This document shows, in pieces, positions 8,538-16,690 of a stretch of DNA of 64,000 nt. The notes beneath the pieces were generated by a model. The model did not search any database and was not told the DNA's origin. It saw only the letters and a list, made by a program, of their open reading frames with translations. The position numbers and the translations under genes were made by a program. Origin of the DNA: an uncultured Pseudomonadota bacterium (GTDB lineage: Bacteria > Pseudomonadota > Gammaproteobacteria > Steroidobacterales > Steroidobacteraceae); assembly GCA_903884235.1 (NCBI GenBank), contig CAISEB010000020.1:1-64000 (forward strand), written 5' to 3'. The first letter of the stretch is position 1; every line of letters starts with the position of its first letter.

Positions 8538-9482
8538 TCAGGTCGCCGGAAAGGCGCCGGCCTTGGTCAGCATGCCAGGTACGGTCCGACCGAGTTGATC
8601 CTGCAGCCACCGGCCGGTGCGAATCAGCGCCTCGAGATCGATCCCCGTGGAGATGCCCATCCGCTGCAACATGTAGACGAGATCCTCGGTCGGGATATTC
8701 CCGGTGGCGGCGGGTGCGAACGGACACCCGCCGATCCCACCGAGGCTCGAGTCGAGCGTGGACACGCCCGCTTCGACCGCCGCATATGCGTTGGCGAGTC
8801 CGGTATTGCGAGTGTTGTGGAAATGGAAGCGCAACGCCATGTCCGGAATGCGCTCGCGGACCCGTCCGACGATCTCCGTCACCTGGCTCGGCACGCCGAC
8901 GCCGATCGTGTCAGCGATCGCGATCTCGAATGGACCCGCCTGCGCGACGCGCTCGACGACGTCGACGACCCGCGCGACCGGCACCTCGCCTTCGAACGGA
9001 CATCCGAACGCCGTGGATACCGTGATCTGGGCACGAATGCCGGCGGCGTGCGCATCCCGGGCGATGTCGCTCCACGCGGCAATCGACTCCTCCGTGGACA
9101 CGCCCTGGTTGCGACGATTGAAGGTATCGCTCGCCATGACGGCCATGCCGATCTCGGTACAGCCGGCGGCCCGGGCCCGCTCGAATCCCCTGCCGTTCAG
9201 CACGAGGCCGACGTACTGCACGTCGGGCCGGCGCGGCAAGGCCGCGAGCACCGCTTCGGCGTCGGCCATCTGAGGTACGCGCCGCGGGTTGACGAAGCTG
9301 GCGACTTCGATGCGTCGCAGGCCGGCGTCGATCGCGCCCTGGATGAACGCGACCTTCATCTCGGTCGACATGACATTGGGTTCGTTCTGCAGGCCGTCGC
9401 GCGGGCCTACCTCGACGATCTCGACGGTCCGGGTCGGCACCGCCACGACACCCTGGCGCATACCGGGTCGCGCGTCGCTCAC
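8538..9482 (-). CDS. mvaB: Hydroxymethylglutaryl-CoA lyase
   Basis: Cleaves 3-hydroxy-3-methylglutaryl-CoA into acetyl-CoA and acetoacetate, the last step of leucine/isovalerate degradation. The 314-residue protein has the DRE-TIM barrel signature VGPRDGLQNE (25-34), the metal-ligand pair His220/His222 in HFHNTR and the catalytic Cys253 in GGCPFAPAATGN. It starts at GTG 9482, overlapping the ridA-like stop by four bases (GTGA), so translation is coupled. No methylcrotonyl-CoA carboxylase or isovaleryl-CoA dehydrogenase lies beside it, so the rest of the leucine pathway must be elsewhere. The neighbouring icmF operon could supply isovaleryl-CoA. Confidence 0.93.
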   Translation of the reverse strand: MSDARPGMRQGVVAVPTRTVEIVEVGPRDGLQNEPNVMSTEMKVAFIQGAIDAGLRRIEVASFVNPRRVPQMADAEAVLAALPRRPDVQYVGLVLNGRGFERARAAGCTEIGMAVMASDTFNRRNQGVSTEESIAAWSDIARDAHAAGIRAQITVSTAFGCPFEGEVPVARVVDVVERVAQAGPFEIAIADTIGVGVPSQVTEIVGRVRERIPDMALRFHFHNTRNTGLANAYAAVEAGVSTLDSSLGGIGGCPFAPAATGNIPTEDLVYMLQRMGISTGIDLEALIRTGRWLQDQLGRTVPGMLTKAGAFPAT

Positions 9483-9874
9483 GATGTCCCCTCATGGCGC
9501 CGGCGCGCCGTCACTTCGATCTCGATCCGCATCCTGGGATCGGCCAGTCCCGCGCTGAACATCGTCGCCGCGGGGCGGATGTCCCCGAACCACTTGCGCA
9601 GCACCGGCCAGCAGGCCTGGAACTCCGCCGCGTCCGGCAGGATGTAATGCACGCGAACGACGTCTGCCAGGGTGCCGCCAGCCGCGACGAGCGCCGCGTC
9701 GATGTTCTTGAAGCACTGCTCCGCCTGCTCGATCACGCCGGACTCGATGGTCATGGTCGAATAGTCGAAGCCGGTCGTGCCGGACACGAAGATCCAGTCG
9801 CCATCGACCACCGCACGCGAATAGCCGATGTCGCGCTCGAAGGTCGAACCGGACGAGACGAGCCTGCGCGCCAC
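9479..9874 (-). CDS. RidA/YjgF family enamine-imine deaminase
   Basis: Member of the Rid family of small trimeric proteins that hydrolyse reactive enamines/imines formed by PLP enzymes. The 131-residue length is typical, and the C-terminal DPRMRIEIEVTA block holds the arginine that binds the carboxylate of the imine in active Rid proteins. Start is GTG 9874, three bases after the stop of the S10 peptidase gene, and the end overlaps the HMG-CoA lyase start by four bases. The VSGTTGFD segment near residue 31 suggests a Rid-subfamily paralogue rather than canonical RidA. Its exact substrate is unknown. Confidence 0.85.
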   Translation of the reverse strand: MARRLVSSGSTFERDIGYSRAVVDGDWIFVSGTTGFDYSTMTIESGVIEQAEQCFKNIDAALVAAGGTLADVVRVHYILPDAAEFQACWPVLRKWFGDIRPAATMFSAGLADPRMRIEIEVTARRRHEGTS

Positions 9875-9877
9875 GGG

Positions 9878-11512
9878 CTAGTTCGCCGCGCCGGCGGTGC
9901 GCCGGATGAAAGCCGCGACGCTGTCGTGCAGCTGCTGCAGGGACGAGTCCTTCGCGTAGACCATGTGGCCCGAGTCGTAGAACTGGAACTCGATGTTCGA
10001 CTGCAGGCTGGCCGGCATCTGCAGGTGCTGCATCTCGTAGACACCCTGGTAGAACGGCGTCGCGAGGTCGAAGTAGCCGGCGTGCACCTGCACCTTCAGC
10101 GTCGGGTTGGTCTTCATGGCATTCGCGAGATCCGGCATCACGTTCGCGCCCTGGCGCGAGTTCGCAGGCGGCGAGGAGCCCGGCTGCAGGTGCTGCCAGT
10201 TCCACGTGCGGTACGTGCCGATGCTGGGCTTGAACGTCCGCCCGTCGCCATAGTCGAGCTCGCGCCGCGCGTAGTCGTTGAACGCCGAGACGTACGCCGA
10301 GCTGATCGCCGCGGACTGCGGGTCGTAGTCCGAGCGCTGGCTGAGCGGATCGAGCGTGGGTCCCGAGAAGCGCGAATCGAGCCGCCCGGTGGAGAGGCCA
10401 TCCTCGATGCGCAGGGCCTGGCGGAACTCGCCGCCATCGATGCGCAGGTCCGCCTTCAGGAGATAGTCGACGGGGAGCCCCGTGTAGTCATGCAACCGGC
10501 CGGCGACGCGCGTGCGCTCGGTGGCGGGCAGCGCGGCTCCGGCCGCGAGCGCCGTCGCGTACTCGCCCATCGCGAAGCGCTCGACCTCGGCGAGGAAGGC
10601 CTCGAGATCCTTGTGCTCCGCCGGCAGCTTCTTGTGGTACCACGCAGTCGCCGCATACGTCGGCAGCACCGTGAGGTACGGCGTGTCGATGCCCGGGTTG
10701 GCGCCCGGCCGGTCCGGGCTGAGGTCCATGTTGAGGATCTGCGACAGCAGGATCACGCCATTGACGTCGATCGAGCGGTCGGACTGCAGCTGGTTGACGA
10801 GCACGGCCGCGCGCGGCGTGCCATAGCTCTCGCCGAAGATGTAGCGCGGCGAGTTCCAGCGACCGTACTTGGTCAGGAACTGCGTGATGAACTCGGCGAA
10901 CGCATACGCATCCTGGTCGACTCCATAGAACGCCTTCTCCGCGTCGCGGCCGCCGATGCGGCTGAAGCCGGTGCCCGGCGCATCGATGAACACGAGATCG
11001 CTGACGTCCAGCAGGCTCGCGCGGTTCGCCACGACCGTGTACGGCGCACCGGGCGAATGGACGTCGGTCGCGGTGACGATGCGCTTCGGGCCGAACGCGC
11101 CCATGTGCAGCCACATCGTCGCGGAGCCGGGACCGCCATTGAACAGGAACGTGATCGGCCGCACGCCCGGTCCGTTCCGGAAGTACGCCGCGTAGAACAT
11201 CGAGGCTTCGGCGGTGGGGTTCGCGGCCTCGCCGCTCGCAGTCGCCTCGGCCTTCGGGTCGCGCGGGACGTCGTCCCAGCCCTTCGGATGCACGACCAGC
11301 GTGCCCGCCACGGCCTGGTACTGGATCGTCTGGCCGCCGACGACGACCGATCCCGTCGTCCTGCGCGCCTCGGCGCGAAACGGCTGGAAGCGCGTCGGAT
11401 CGGGCTTCTCCGCATCCACGGTGGCGGATGGATCGACCGTCGACGCCGCGAGTCCCACGGACGAGAGCAGCAGGAACGCAACCAGTGCAGACGCACGATG
11501 TGCGATGTTCAT
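9878..11512 (-). CDS. Exported S10 serine carboxypeptidase
   Basis: Secreted alpha/beta-hydrolase carboxypeptidase of family S10. The N-terminus (1-23) is a Sec signal peptide ending near GLAAS. The oxyanion/N-glycine block NGGPGS is at 125-130, the nucleophile Ser229 in GESYGTPR, the acid Asp482 in HAGYFDLATP and the general base His516 in DSGHMVY, so the triad is complete. At 544 residues it is full length. It heads an operon with the RidA-like protein and HMG-CoA lyase (3-base gap, then overlap). Supply of amino acids from periplasmic peptides would link it with the leucine-pathway lyase. Confidence 0.92.
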   Translation of the reverse strand: MNIAHRASALVAFLLLSSVGLAASTVDPSATVDAEKPDPTRFQPFRAEARRTTGSVVVGGQTIQYQAVAGTLVVHPKGWDDVPRDPKAEATASGEAANPTAEASMFYAAYFRNGPGVRPITFLFNGGPGSATMWLHMGAFGPKRIVTATDVHSPGAPYTVVANRASLLDVSDLVFIDAPGTGFSRIGGRDAEKAFYGVDQDAYAFAEFITQFLTKYGRWNSPRYIFGESYGTPRAAVLVNQLQSDRSIDVNGVILLSQILNMDLSPDRPGANPGIDTPYLTVLPTYAATAWYHKKLPAEHKDLEAFLAEVERFAMGEYATALAAGAALPATERTRVAGRLHDYTGLPVDYLLKADLRIDGGEFRQALRIEDGLSTGRLDSRFSGPTLDPLSQRSDYDPQSAAISSAYVSAFNDYARRELDYGDGRTFKPSIGTYRTWNWQHLQPGSSPPANSRQGANVMPDLANAMKTNPTLKVQVHAGYFDLATPFYQGVYEMQHLQMPASLQSNIEFQFYDSGHMVYAKDSSLQQLHDSVAAFIRRTAGAAN

Positions 11513-11570
11513 GGGAACCTCGGCGAATGCGCCATGCCCGCGGGCGACGGCCGGAAGGGAACGGACGCCC

Positions 11571-11588
11571 GCCCGAGCCGGCTCGGGC
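11571..11588 (-). terminator. GC hairpin between psiF-like and S10 peptidase genes
   Basis: GCCCGAGCCGGCTCGGGC is a perfect 18-base inverted repeat, extendable by one C-G pair. It lies 27 bases downstream of the PsiF-repeat gene stop on the same strand. No T-run follows, so it may act as a pause, an mRNA end-protector or a Rho-linked end rather than a classical intrinsic terminator. Confidence 0.45.
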
Positions 11589-11615
11589 GCCCTGTGGTGT
11601 CGGTCCGTCGCGGCG

Positions 11616-11885
11616 CTACTTGGCGGCCGCGGCGTCCTTCTCGCACTTCTTCACGAAGCTGTTCTTCGCGGCACCCGCGAGCTTCTTCTCGGCCGCCTTC
11701 GCAACGCAGGCCTCGGCCGCGGTGGATGCCGCTGCGTCCTTCTCGCACTTCTTCATGAAGCTTGTCTTCGCGGCGCCCGCGAGCTTCTTCTCCGCGGCGC
11801 GATCCGCACAGCCCAGGTCCGCGGCCTGGGCCACGCCAAGGACACCGAACACGCACAACGCGCCAACCGTCAGGAACTGCTTCAT
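11616..11885 (-). CDS. PsiF-repeat small exported protein
   Basis: An 89-residue protein with a signal peptide (about 1-21, cleavage after VAQA) followed by two near-identical repeats of about 35 residues. Each repeat carries AAEKKLAGAAK and a KKCEKDAA end, with one Cys at its start and one at its end. This is the PsiF repeat, first noted in the phosphate-starvation-inducible protein PsiF of Escherichia coli; its biochemical function is unknown. The ATG at 11885 has AAGGAG six bases upstream and is clearly the start, although the frame stays open to 11957. The four cysteines suggest intramolecular disulfides in the periplasm. Confidence 0.85.
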   Translation of the reverse strand: MKQFLTVGALCVFGVLGVAQAADLGCADRAAEKKLAGAAKTSFMKKCEKDAAASTAAEACVAKAAEKKLAGAAKNSFVKKCEKDAAAAK

Positions 11886-11965
11886 CGATCGCTCCTTGGG
11901 AATTGCCGGATCACGGGGGTCGAGGCCGATTGCAGCAGGTGCGCCCGCGGGGCGCAACCCGGGCC

Positions 11966-12598
11966 TCAGCGGCGCCGCAGGCCGGCCACAAGCGCTCCGA
12001 GGCCGGCACGGAATTCATTGGCGCCCCCCATCGACGGGTGGCGGACGACCGCCGCCGGCTCCCGGCCCAGCGAGCGCAGCGTGCGGCCGGCCACCTGGCC
12101 GACCGCGACGACGCAGGCGCCGGCAAAGGCCCCGAGGACACCATTGAGCACGGCCCGCCCTGCCTCGAGCTCGGTGCGGGTCGGGGCACGGTTCGAGTAC
12201 GGATTGCCGTCCTTGTACGGGTGCCAGGCGAAGGAGTTCCACAGCACCGTGCGGTCCGCCACTCCATGGGCATGCAGCGCCCCCCAGACGACGGTCGCCG
12301 ATGGTTCGCACCACGGCCGCGGCCGGGCCGTGAACCGCCCGTCCACCGCGATGCGCGGGATGCGGCCCTCGAGCATCAGTCGCTCGTTCGTGAACGCCAT
12401 CCCGGAGAAGTGGCACCCCTGGTAGCCGGCCGCCTCGCCGATCAGGATGAGCAGCGGATCGACGTCGAAATGGCGCCGCAGGCGCCCGAGCCGGGCCGCG
12501 GGACCACCGCCCTCGATGTCCAGGGGATCGCGCTCGGCCCACGGGTTGAACACGCCAGGGCCATTGAATTGCTGCAGGGCATCGAAGGGAATCGTCAC
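11966..12598 (-). CDS. Uracil-DNA glycosylase superfamily protein
   Basis: A 210-residue protein with the two UDG-superfamily motifs in the right order: LIGEAAGYQGCHFSGMAF near 52-69 (motif A region) and HPSMGGANEF near 186-195 (motif B/Leu-loop region). It probably flips and excises, or only recognises, a damaged base. Unusually, motif A reads GEAAG where most family 4-like members have GEAPG. Start is GTG 12598; the frame continues open upstream to 13324 but only antisense to the FKBP gene. It is divergent from the FKBP gene across a 234-base gap that shows no further gene. Family membership is firm, activity is not. Confidence 0.8.
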   Translation of the reverse strand: MTIPFDALQQFNGPGVFNPWAERDPLDIEGGGPAARLGRLRRHFDVDPLLILIGEAAGYQGCHFSGMAFTNERLMLEGRIPRIAVDGRFTARPRPWCEPSATVVWGALHAHGVADRTVLWNSFAWHPYKDGNPYSNRAPTRTELEAGRAVLNGVLGAFAGACVVAVGQVAGRTLRSLGREPAAVVRHPSMGGANEFRAGLGALVAGLRRR

Positions 12599-12832
12599 GC
12601 CGGACCCGCTACCGCGCCCGGGGGTGGGCGCGCGTCGGCCGCAGTGTACGCAAACGCCCCGCGGGCGGCGTGCCGCATCGCCGCCCGCCGCTGGGCATGA
12701 CACCCCAATCGTGATCCCGGTCCGCCGGCGCCGGCCGGCGATGTGACACACTAGGCCGCGCTTCGAGGGCCGTCCCCCGCCGACGGGGGCACTCCGGAGC
12801 GACCCCTCAACCATCGCGGATGGATCCTTTCC

Positions 12833-13594
12833 ATGAAGTTCAAACACGCCTTGTCCGTGCCGGTCGCCGCCGGATTCCTGACCCTCGCGCTCTCGGCGAC
12901 GGCTGCCGACGCCCCGGCGGCTGCCCCGGCGAAGCCCGTCACCGCCAAGAACGCCGCGAAGCCCGCTGCGGCGCCGAAGGCCGACATGACGACGACGGTG
13001 AGCTACAGCGCCGGTCTCGCGTTCGGCGAGAGCCTGCATCGCGCCGGCATCACCAACGAGATCGAGCCCGCCGCCTTCACGAAGGGTGTCGAAGCCGCCC
13101 TCGCCGGCAAGACCGTGAGCGACGACGACAAGCAGCGCCTGTCGAAGCTCAACAATGACCTGATGGGCGCCATCGGCAACCGCAACCACGCCGCGGCGAA
13201 GGAATTCCTCGCCAAGAACGGCAAGGAAGCGGGCGTGAAGACCACCGCCAGCGGCCTGCAGTACAAGGTCACCGAAGCCGGTGAAGGCGCGTCCCCGAGC
13301 GGCACCGACGAGGTCACCGTGCAATACCGCGGCCGCCTGCTCGACGGCACTGAGTTCGACAGCTCCTACAAGCGCGGCCAGCCGGCGACGTTCCCGCTGA
13401 ACGGCGTCATCAAGGGCTGGACGGAAGGCCTGCAGCTGATGAAGCCGGGCGCGAAGTTCACGTTCTGGATCCCGCCCGAGCTCGGCTACGACATGAACGC
13501 GCGTGCGCCGATTCCGCCGGGTGCGCTGCTCGTGTTCGACGTCGAACTCGTCAGCGCGAAGGCCGCCGAGGCGAAGGCGCCCGAGGCCAAGTAA
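12833..13594 (+). CDS. FKBP-type peptidyl-prolyl isomerase, exported (FkpA/Mip-like)
   Basis: Periplasmic folding helper that isomerises prolyl bonds. Residues 1-25 are a signal peptide (cut near SATAA), 26-50 an Ala/Pro/Lys-rich linker, about 55-135 the helical FKBP_N dimerisation domain (VSYSAGLAFGESL), and about 140-240 the FKBP domain with GTEFDSSYKRGQPATFPL, GWTEGLQLM and IPPELGYD. The tail is an Ala/Glu/Lys-rich extension (AKAAEAKAPEAK). At 253 residues it matches FkpA/FklB/Mip. A strong hairpin follows the stop, separating it from the convergent GST gene. It is a stand-alone gene. Confidence 0.92.
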   Translation: MKFKHALSVPVAAGFLTLALSATAADAPAAAPAKPVTAKNAAKPAAAPKADMTTTVSYSAGLAFGESLHRAGITNEIEPAAFTKGVEAALAGKTVSDDDKQRLSKLNNDLMGAIGNRNHAAAKEFLAKNGKEAGVKTTASGLQYKVTEAGEGASPSGTDEVTVQYRGRLLDGTEFDSSYKRGQPATFPLNGVIKGWTEGLQLMKPGAKFTFWIPPELGYDMNARAPIPPGALLVFDVELVSAKAAEAKAPEAK

Positions 13595-13605
13595 GGCCGA
13601 CCCGC

Positions 13606-13634
13606 GTCCCGGACGCCGCGACGGCGTCCGGGAC
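13606..13634. terminator. Strong hairpin between convergent fkp and gst genes
   Basis: A perfect 13-bp stem (left arm 13606-13618, right arm 13622-13634) with a 3-base CGA loop lies between the FKBP stop (13594) and the convergent GST stop (13655). It is symmetrical, so it could end transcription from both sides. There is no T-tract in either direction. Confidence 0.6.
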
Positions 13635-13654
13635 CGGAGACTGCGGCTCCCGTC

Positions 13655-14320
13655 CTACACGAGGAGCTTGCGACCCGCCTCGGTGCGGGCCTCGTCATGG
13701 TTCTCGACCCGTGCCGGCACCTTGCGGCCGCGCTGCACCGCGGGCCGGGCCGCGATCCGCTCCACCCACTTCTCCAGGTGTGGCAGCCCCTCGAGGCTGA
13801 CGCCGGACCAGTCGTGGCCGTGGACCCAGCACCACAGCGCGATGTCGGCGATCGAGTAGTCGTTGCCTGCGATGAACTCATGCAGCGCCAGCTGGCCCTC
13901 GAGCACGCCAAACAGGCGCCGCACCTCACGCTGGTAGCGATCGATCGCGTACGGGATCTTCTCCGGCGCGTAGCGCAGGAAGACATTCGCCTGGCCCATC
14001 ATCGGACCGACGCCGGACATCTGGAACATGAGCCACTGGAGTACGCGGGAGCGGGCCTTCTTTTCCGTCGGCAGCAGCCGGCCGGCGCGTTCGGCGAGGT
14101 AGATCAGGATCGCGCCGGATTCGAACACGGCGAAGTCGTCGTTGCCGCGGTCGACGATCGTCGGGATGCGTCCGTTCGGATTGAGGCGCATGTACCAGTC
14201 CTGCTTCTGCTCGCCCTTGGACAGGTCGAGCGTGTGCACCGTGTACGGCATCCCGAGTTCCTCGAGCGCGATCGACACCTTCCAGCCGTTCGGGGTCGCG
14301 GCAGTGAACAGATCGATCAT
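13655..14320 (-). CDS. Glutathione S-transferase, YfcG/Ure2-like
   Basis: The 221-residue protein has an N-terminal thioredoxin-like domain with [18 protein letters not shown] (9-26), [11 protein letters not shown] (47-57) and FESGAI, and a C-terminal all-helical domain (about 90-205). The T-P-N-G start of the first helix and the long NPNGRIP loop are those of the YfcG/YghU disulfide-bond oxidoreductase group, which binds glutathione and reduces mixed disulfides rather than conjugating xenobiotics. It is monocistronic, downstream of the homocysteine methyltransferase on the same strand with a 127-base gap. Confidence 0.88.
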   Translation of the reverse strand: MIDLFTAATPNGWKVSIALEELGMPYTVHTLDLSKGEQKQDWYMRLNPNGRIPTIVDRGNDDFAVFESGAILIYLAERAGRLLPTEKKARSRVLQWLMFQMSGVGPMMGQANVFLRYAPEKIPYAIDRYQREVRRLFGVLEGQLALHEFIAGNDYSIADIALWCWVHGHDWSGVSLEGLPHLEKWVERIAARPAVQRGRKVPARVENHDEARTEAGRKLLV

Positions 14321-14447
14321 CGGCGTTTCCTCTCCCTCGTGAGTCGGCAGCGCCCGCCGGTGGCGGTGCGGCCTGAGGCTGACCTTCCGGTGACCAGCTT
14401 AAGACAGGAAAAGTATCGGTGCGAGTACGCGATTGCCGACTGGCGCC

Positions 14448-15332
14448 TCAGAACGCGGCGCGCAACTCGGCAATGTGCTCCGGACCGATTCCGCAACATC
14501 CGCCGACGATGCCGGCGCCACGACCGACCCAGTCGCGCGCCCAGCCGAGATAGCCCGCCGGCGTGAGGTCGGCACGGATGTCGAGCAGGTCCTCGTTGGC
14601 ATCCGCATCCGCGCGCTGCGGTGGGAATGCATTGGCGTAGACGCCGACCTGCAGGGCGCCCGCCGCGAGATCCGCGGCGATCGAGACCGCCTGCCCCATC
14701 ACCTCGGGCTGGCTGCAGTTGAACAGGACCGCCTCCGCGCCGAGCTCGCGGGCGGCGCGAACCGCATCCGCCACGGGCTCGCCCGAGCGCAGCTGCGGCT
14801 CGCCGCCGGCGGCGGGACCATCGACGAGCGTGAAGGACAGCCAAAGCGGCTTGCCGTCGCGGCCGACGACGGCGCGGATGAGTTCCGCCTCCTCGATCGC
14901 ACTCAGCGTCTCGCCCTGCCAGTGGTCGATGCTCGGGCGCAGCGCGCCGACGATGGTCTCCAGCAGCGGGCGTGCGACGGCCACGTCGAACAGGTCCGCG
15001 CGATACGACCCACAGACCGGCGGCAGGGAACCGGCGACGCGCACCGGGCGCGGCGAACGGGCCGCAACCTCGCGCGCGAGGGTCCCCGACAGCGCAGCGA
15101 GGCGGTGGCCGTCCCGCGCATGCCGTTCGTCGCCGAGATGGAACGGGACCAGCGCGTAGCTGTTGGTCGTGATCACGTCGGCGCCCGCCGCGACATACGC
15201 CTCGTGCACCTGCGTGACGAACTGCGGCGCCTCGATCAGGGCCAGGGCGGACCATTCCGGCTGGCGGAACGGCGCGCCGATGCGCTTCAGCTCGCGGCCG
15301 GTGCCGCCGTCGAGGAGGGTGATTCGCGTCAT
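14448..15332 (-). CDS. mmuM: Homocysteine S-methyltransferase
   Basis: Transfers a methyl group (from S-methylmethionine or SAM in characterised MmuM enzymes) to homocysteine. The 294-residue barrel starts with LLDGGTGRELKRIG; the zinc-binding cysteines are in LFNCSQPE and in GGCCGIGPEHI near the C-terminus. The ATG at 15332 fits the family N-terminus; the frame is open to 15398, adding residues unlike the family. No S-methylmethionine permease is adjacent. A betaine-using relative cannot be excluded from sequence alone, which is of interest given the methylated-amine locus at 42-52 kb. Confidence 0.88.
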   Translation of the reverse strand: MTRITLLDGGTGRELKRIGAPFRQPEWSALALIEAPQFVTQVHEAYVAAGADVITTNSYALVPFHLGDERHARDGHRLAALSGTLAREVAARSPRPVRVAGSLPPVCGSYRADLFDVAVARPLLETIVGALRPSIDHWQGETLSAIEEAELIRAVVGRDGKPLWLSFTLVDGPAAGGEPQLRSGEPVADAVRAARELGAEAVLFNCSQPEVMGQAVSIAADLAAGALQVGVYANAFPPQRADADANEDLLDIRADLTPAGYLGWARDWVGRGAGIVGGCCGIGPEHIAELRAAF

Positions 15333-15452
15333 GTCGGGGGGATCCAGCCGGTGGTGGGTTGCGCAGGATAGCCGGTCGCCGGGGGCGCACGCGACCATCT
15401 CGCCGCGCTACCCGCCCGTTTCATAAGGGGAAATCACTACCCACAGCGAGAT

Positions 15453-15471
15453 TTGAACGTATTTCAAATTA
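15453..15471. promoter_or_regulatory. Inverted repeat ATTTGAA-N5-TTCAAAT
   Basis: Perfect 7-bp arms with a 5-base spacer in the AT-rich gap upstream of the small membrane ORF at 15519. Symmetry and position fit a dimeric repressor or activator site. No regulator gene is adjacent, so the binding protein is unknown. Confidence 0.4.
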
Positions 15472-15518
15472 ATTGCTGCACTGCGACAATCGCCTCAGTC
15501 CACTTTGGAGTCCCGATC

Positions 15519-15638
15519 ATGGCGATCATCCTTGTCTCGATCCTCGGCTCGCTCTGCATGCTCCTCATCGAAGTCGTCGAACTGCCTCGCCGCGAACGCG
15601 CCTGGCACTACGCGATGGGGCTGGTCGGACGCTCGTAA
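15519..15638 (+). CDS. Candidate 39-residue membrane peptide
   Basis: A short ORF starting at ATG 15519 with TTGGAG nine bases upstream. The product begins with one hydrophobic helix (MAIILVSILGSLCMLLIEVV) and ends in a basic tail (PRRERAW... GRS), the layout of bacterial single-span small proteins. The same frame is open from 15453 but the upstream part lacks a ribosome site. The preceding AT-rich region and the inverted repeat at 15453-15471 support a real transcription unit. I recognise no family, and coding status is uncertain at this length. Confidence 0.4.
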   Translation: MAIILVSILGSLCMLLIEVVELPRRERAWHYAMGLVGRS

Positions 15639-15842
15639 GGCATTCCCGACACAGGGTCGCCGGACATGCGGGACATCCCCCAGTCCGGGCGGCCGCGCGG
15701 TTGCGGGTGAGCCCGTAGCCGGACGAAAGTGTGATGTGCGTCGCATGTTGAACGGCGGCACTCTCCCTAAACTGCCCTGAAATAATCAAATGTGCGAAAA
15801 GTGCAACGGTTGGTCGTGCACGCGCACACAGGGGAGTGAGAC

Positions 15843-16022
15843 ATGGTCAACCAGGATCTCTACGAGGTGTTCGTGCCGTCCACGGAGACCGTCGCGGGCG
15901 CCGTGCGGGAGTTCCACATGGCCCTCGAAATCGCCCGCAAGCACGACGGCGAGGTCTGGATCCGGCGCAATCTGAAGATGGAAGCGTGGCTCAACCGGAC
16001 CCCGGTTCGACCGAACGCCTGA
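15843..16022 (+). CDS. Small conserved-looking hypothetical protein (59 residues)
   Basis: A 59-codon gene with an excellent GGGGAG ribosome site seven bases before ATG 15843. The predicted product is soluble and highly charged: an N-terminal strand-like DLYEVFVPS, an amphipathic helix (AVREFHMALEIARKHDG) and EVWIRRNLKMEAWL. Codon use is GC-rich at third positions like its neighbours. It ends immediately before a pair of strong hairpins shared with the convergent mscL gene. I recognise no domain. The strong start signal and the tidy boundary with the terminator make it a likely real gene. Confidence 0.7.
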   Translation: MVNQDLYEVFVPSTETVAGAVREFHMALEIARKHDGEVWIRRNLKMEAWLNRTPVRPNA

Positions 16023-16041
16023 ACCCCGGCCTGGCCGGGGT
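16023..16041. terminator. First of two hairpins between small gene and mscL
   Basis: ACCCCGGCC-T-GGCCGGGGT is a perfect inverted repeat directly after the stop of the 59-residue gene. With a realistic loop it gives a 7-bp GC stem. It is symmetrical, so it could serve both convergent genes. No T-run follows. Confidence 0.5.
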
Positions 16042-16043
16042 CC

Positions 16044-16066
16044 GCGCGGGCCGGTCCGGCCCGCGC
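16044..16066. terminator. Second hairpin between small gene and mscL
   Basis: GCGCGGGCC-N5-GGCCCGCGC is a perfect 9-bp stem with a 5-base loop, 13 bases downstream of the mscL stop on the minus strand and two bases after the first hairpin. The tandem arrangement suggests bidirectional termination. Confidence 0.5.
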
Positions 16067-16079
16067 AGTCCCGACGATC

Positions 16080-16481
16080 TCAGCGCTTCGCGAGCAGGTC
16101 GCGAATTTCCGTCAGCAGCACTTCCTGGGCCGGCGGCGGCGGCGGTACTGCAGGCGCGGCTTCGGGCGCCGGCCGCTTCAGGCGATTCATCGCGCGGATC
16201 GCGAGGAAGATCACCAGCGCGATGATCAGGAAGTCGACGATCGACTGCATGAACGCGCCGTACTTCAGCAGCAGCGGATCGCCCTTGGCATTGGTGCCGA
16301 TCGCGACGGCCAGCTTCGAGAAGTCGTTGCCCGCGGTCAGCAGGCTGACCACGGGCATGATCACCGACTCGACCAGCGACGACACGATCTTGCCGAACGC
16401 ACCGCCGATCACGACGCCGACCGCCAGGTCGACGACGTTGCCGCGCATGGCGAACTCGCGAAACTCGGATGCAAGACTCAT
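16080..16481 (-). CDS. mscL: Large-conductance mechanosensitive channel
   Basis: Homopentameric inner-membrane channel that opens on membrane tension during hypo-osmotic shock. The N-terminus SEFREFAMRGNVVDLAVGVVIGGAF contains the N-terminal amphipathic helix and the start of TM1. TM2 is around 80-98 (DFLIIALVIFLAIRAMN), followed by a Pro-rich linker and the cytoplasmic helix EVLLTEIRDLLA. At 133 residues it is full length. The ATG at 16481 has AAAGGGG upstream. It is monocistronic and convergent with the 59-residue gene, with a double hairpin between them. Confidence 0.97.
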   Translation of the reverse strand: MSLASEFREFAMRGNVVDLAVGVVIGGAFGKIVSSLVESVIMPVVSLLTAGNDFSKLAVAIGTNAKGDPLLLKYGAFMQSIVDFLIIALVIFLAIRAMNRLKRPAPEAAPAVPPPPPAQEVLLTEIRDLLAKR

Positions 16482-16690
16482 CTGGAACCCCTTTGTATTG
16501 TGTCTTCAGGAATGATCGACACGCGCGCGGCCGGTGACCGGGCGTGCGCGCCGGCATCGTGCCGACGCTGAGCCGATTCGGTGCCCTCCAGGCACGCGCA
16601 CCATAGCATCCGATCCGGGCCCTGCCGAGACCCCGATCGGGCCCGGGCCATGGCATGCTCGCGTCGTCCTCGACCTGCCGGAGCCTCCCG

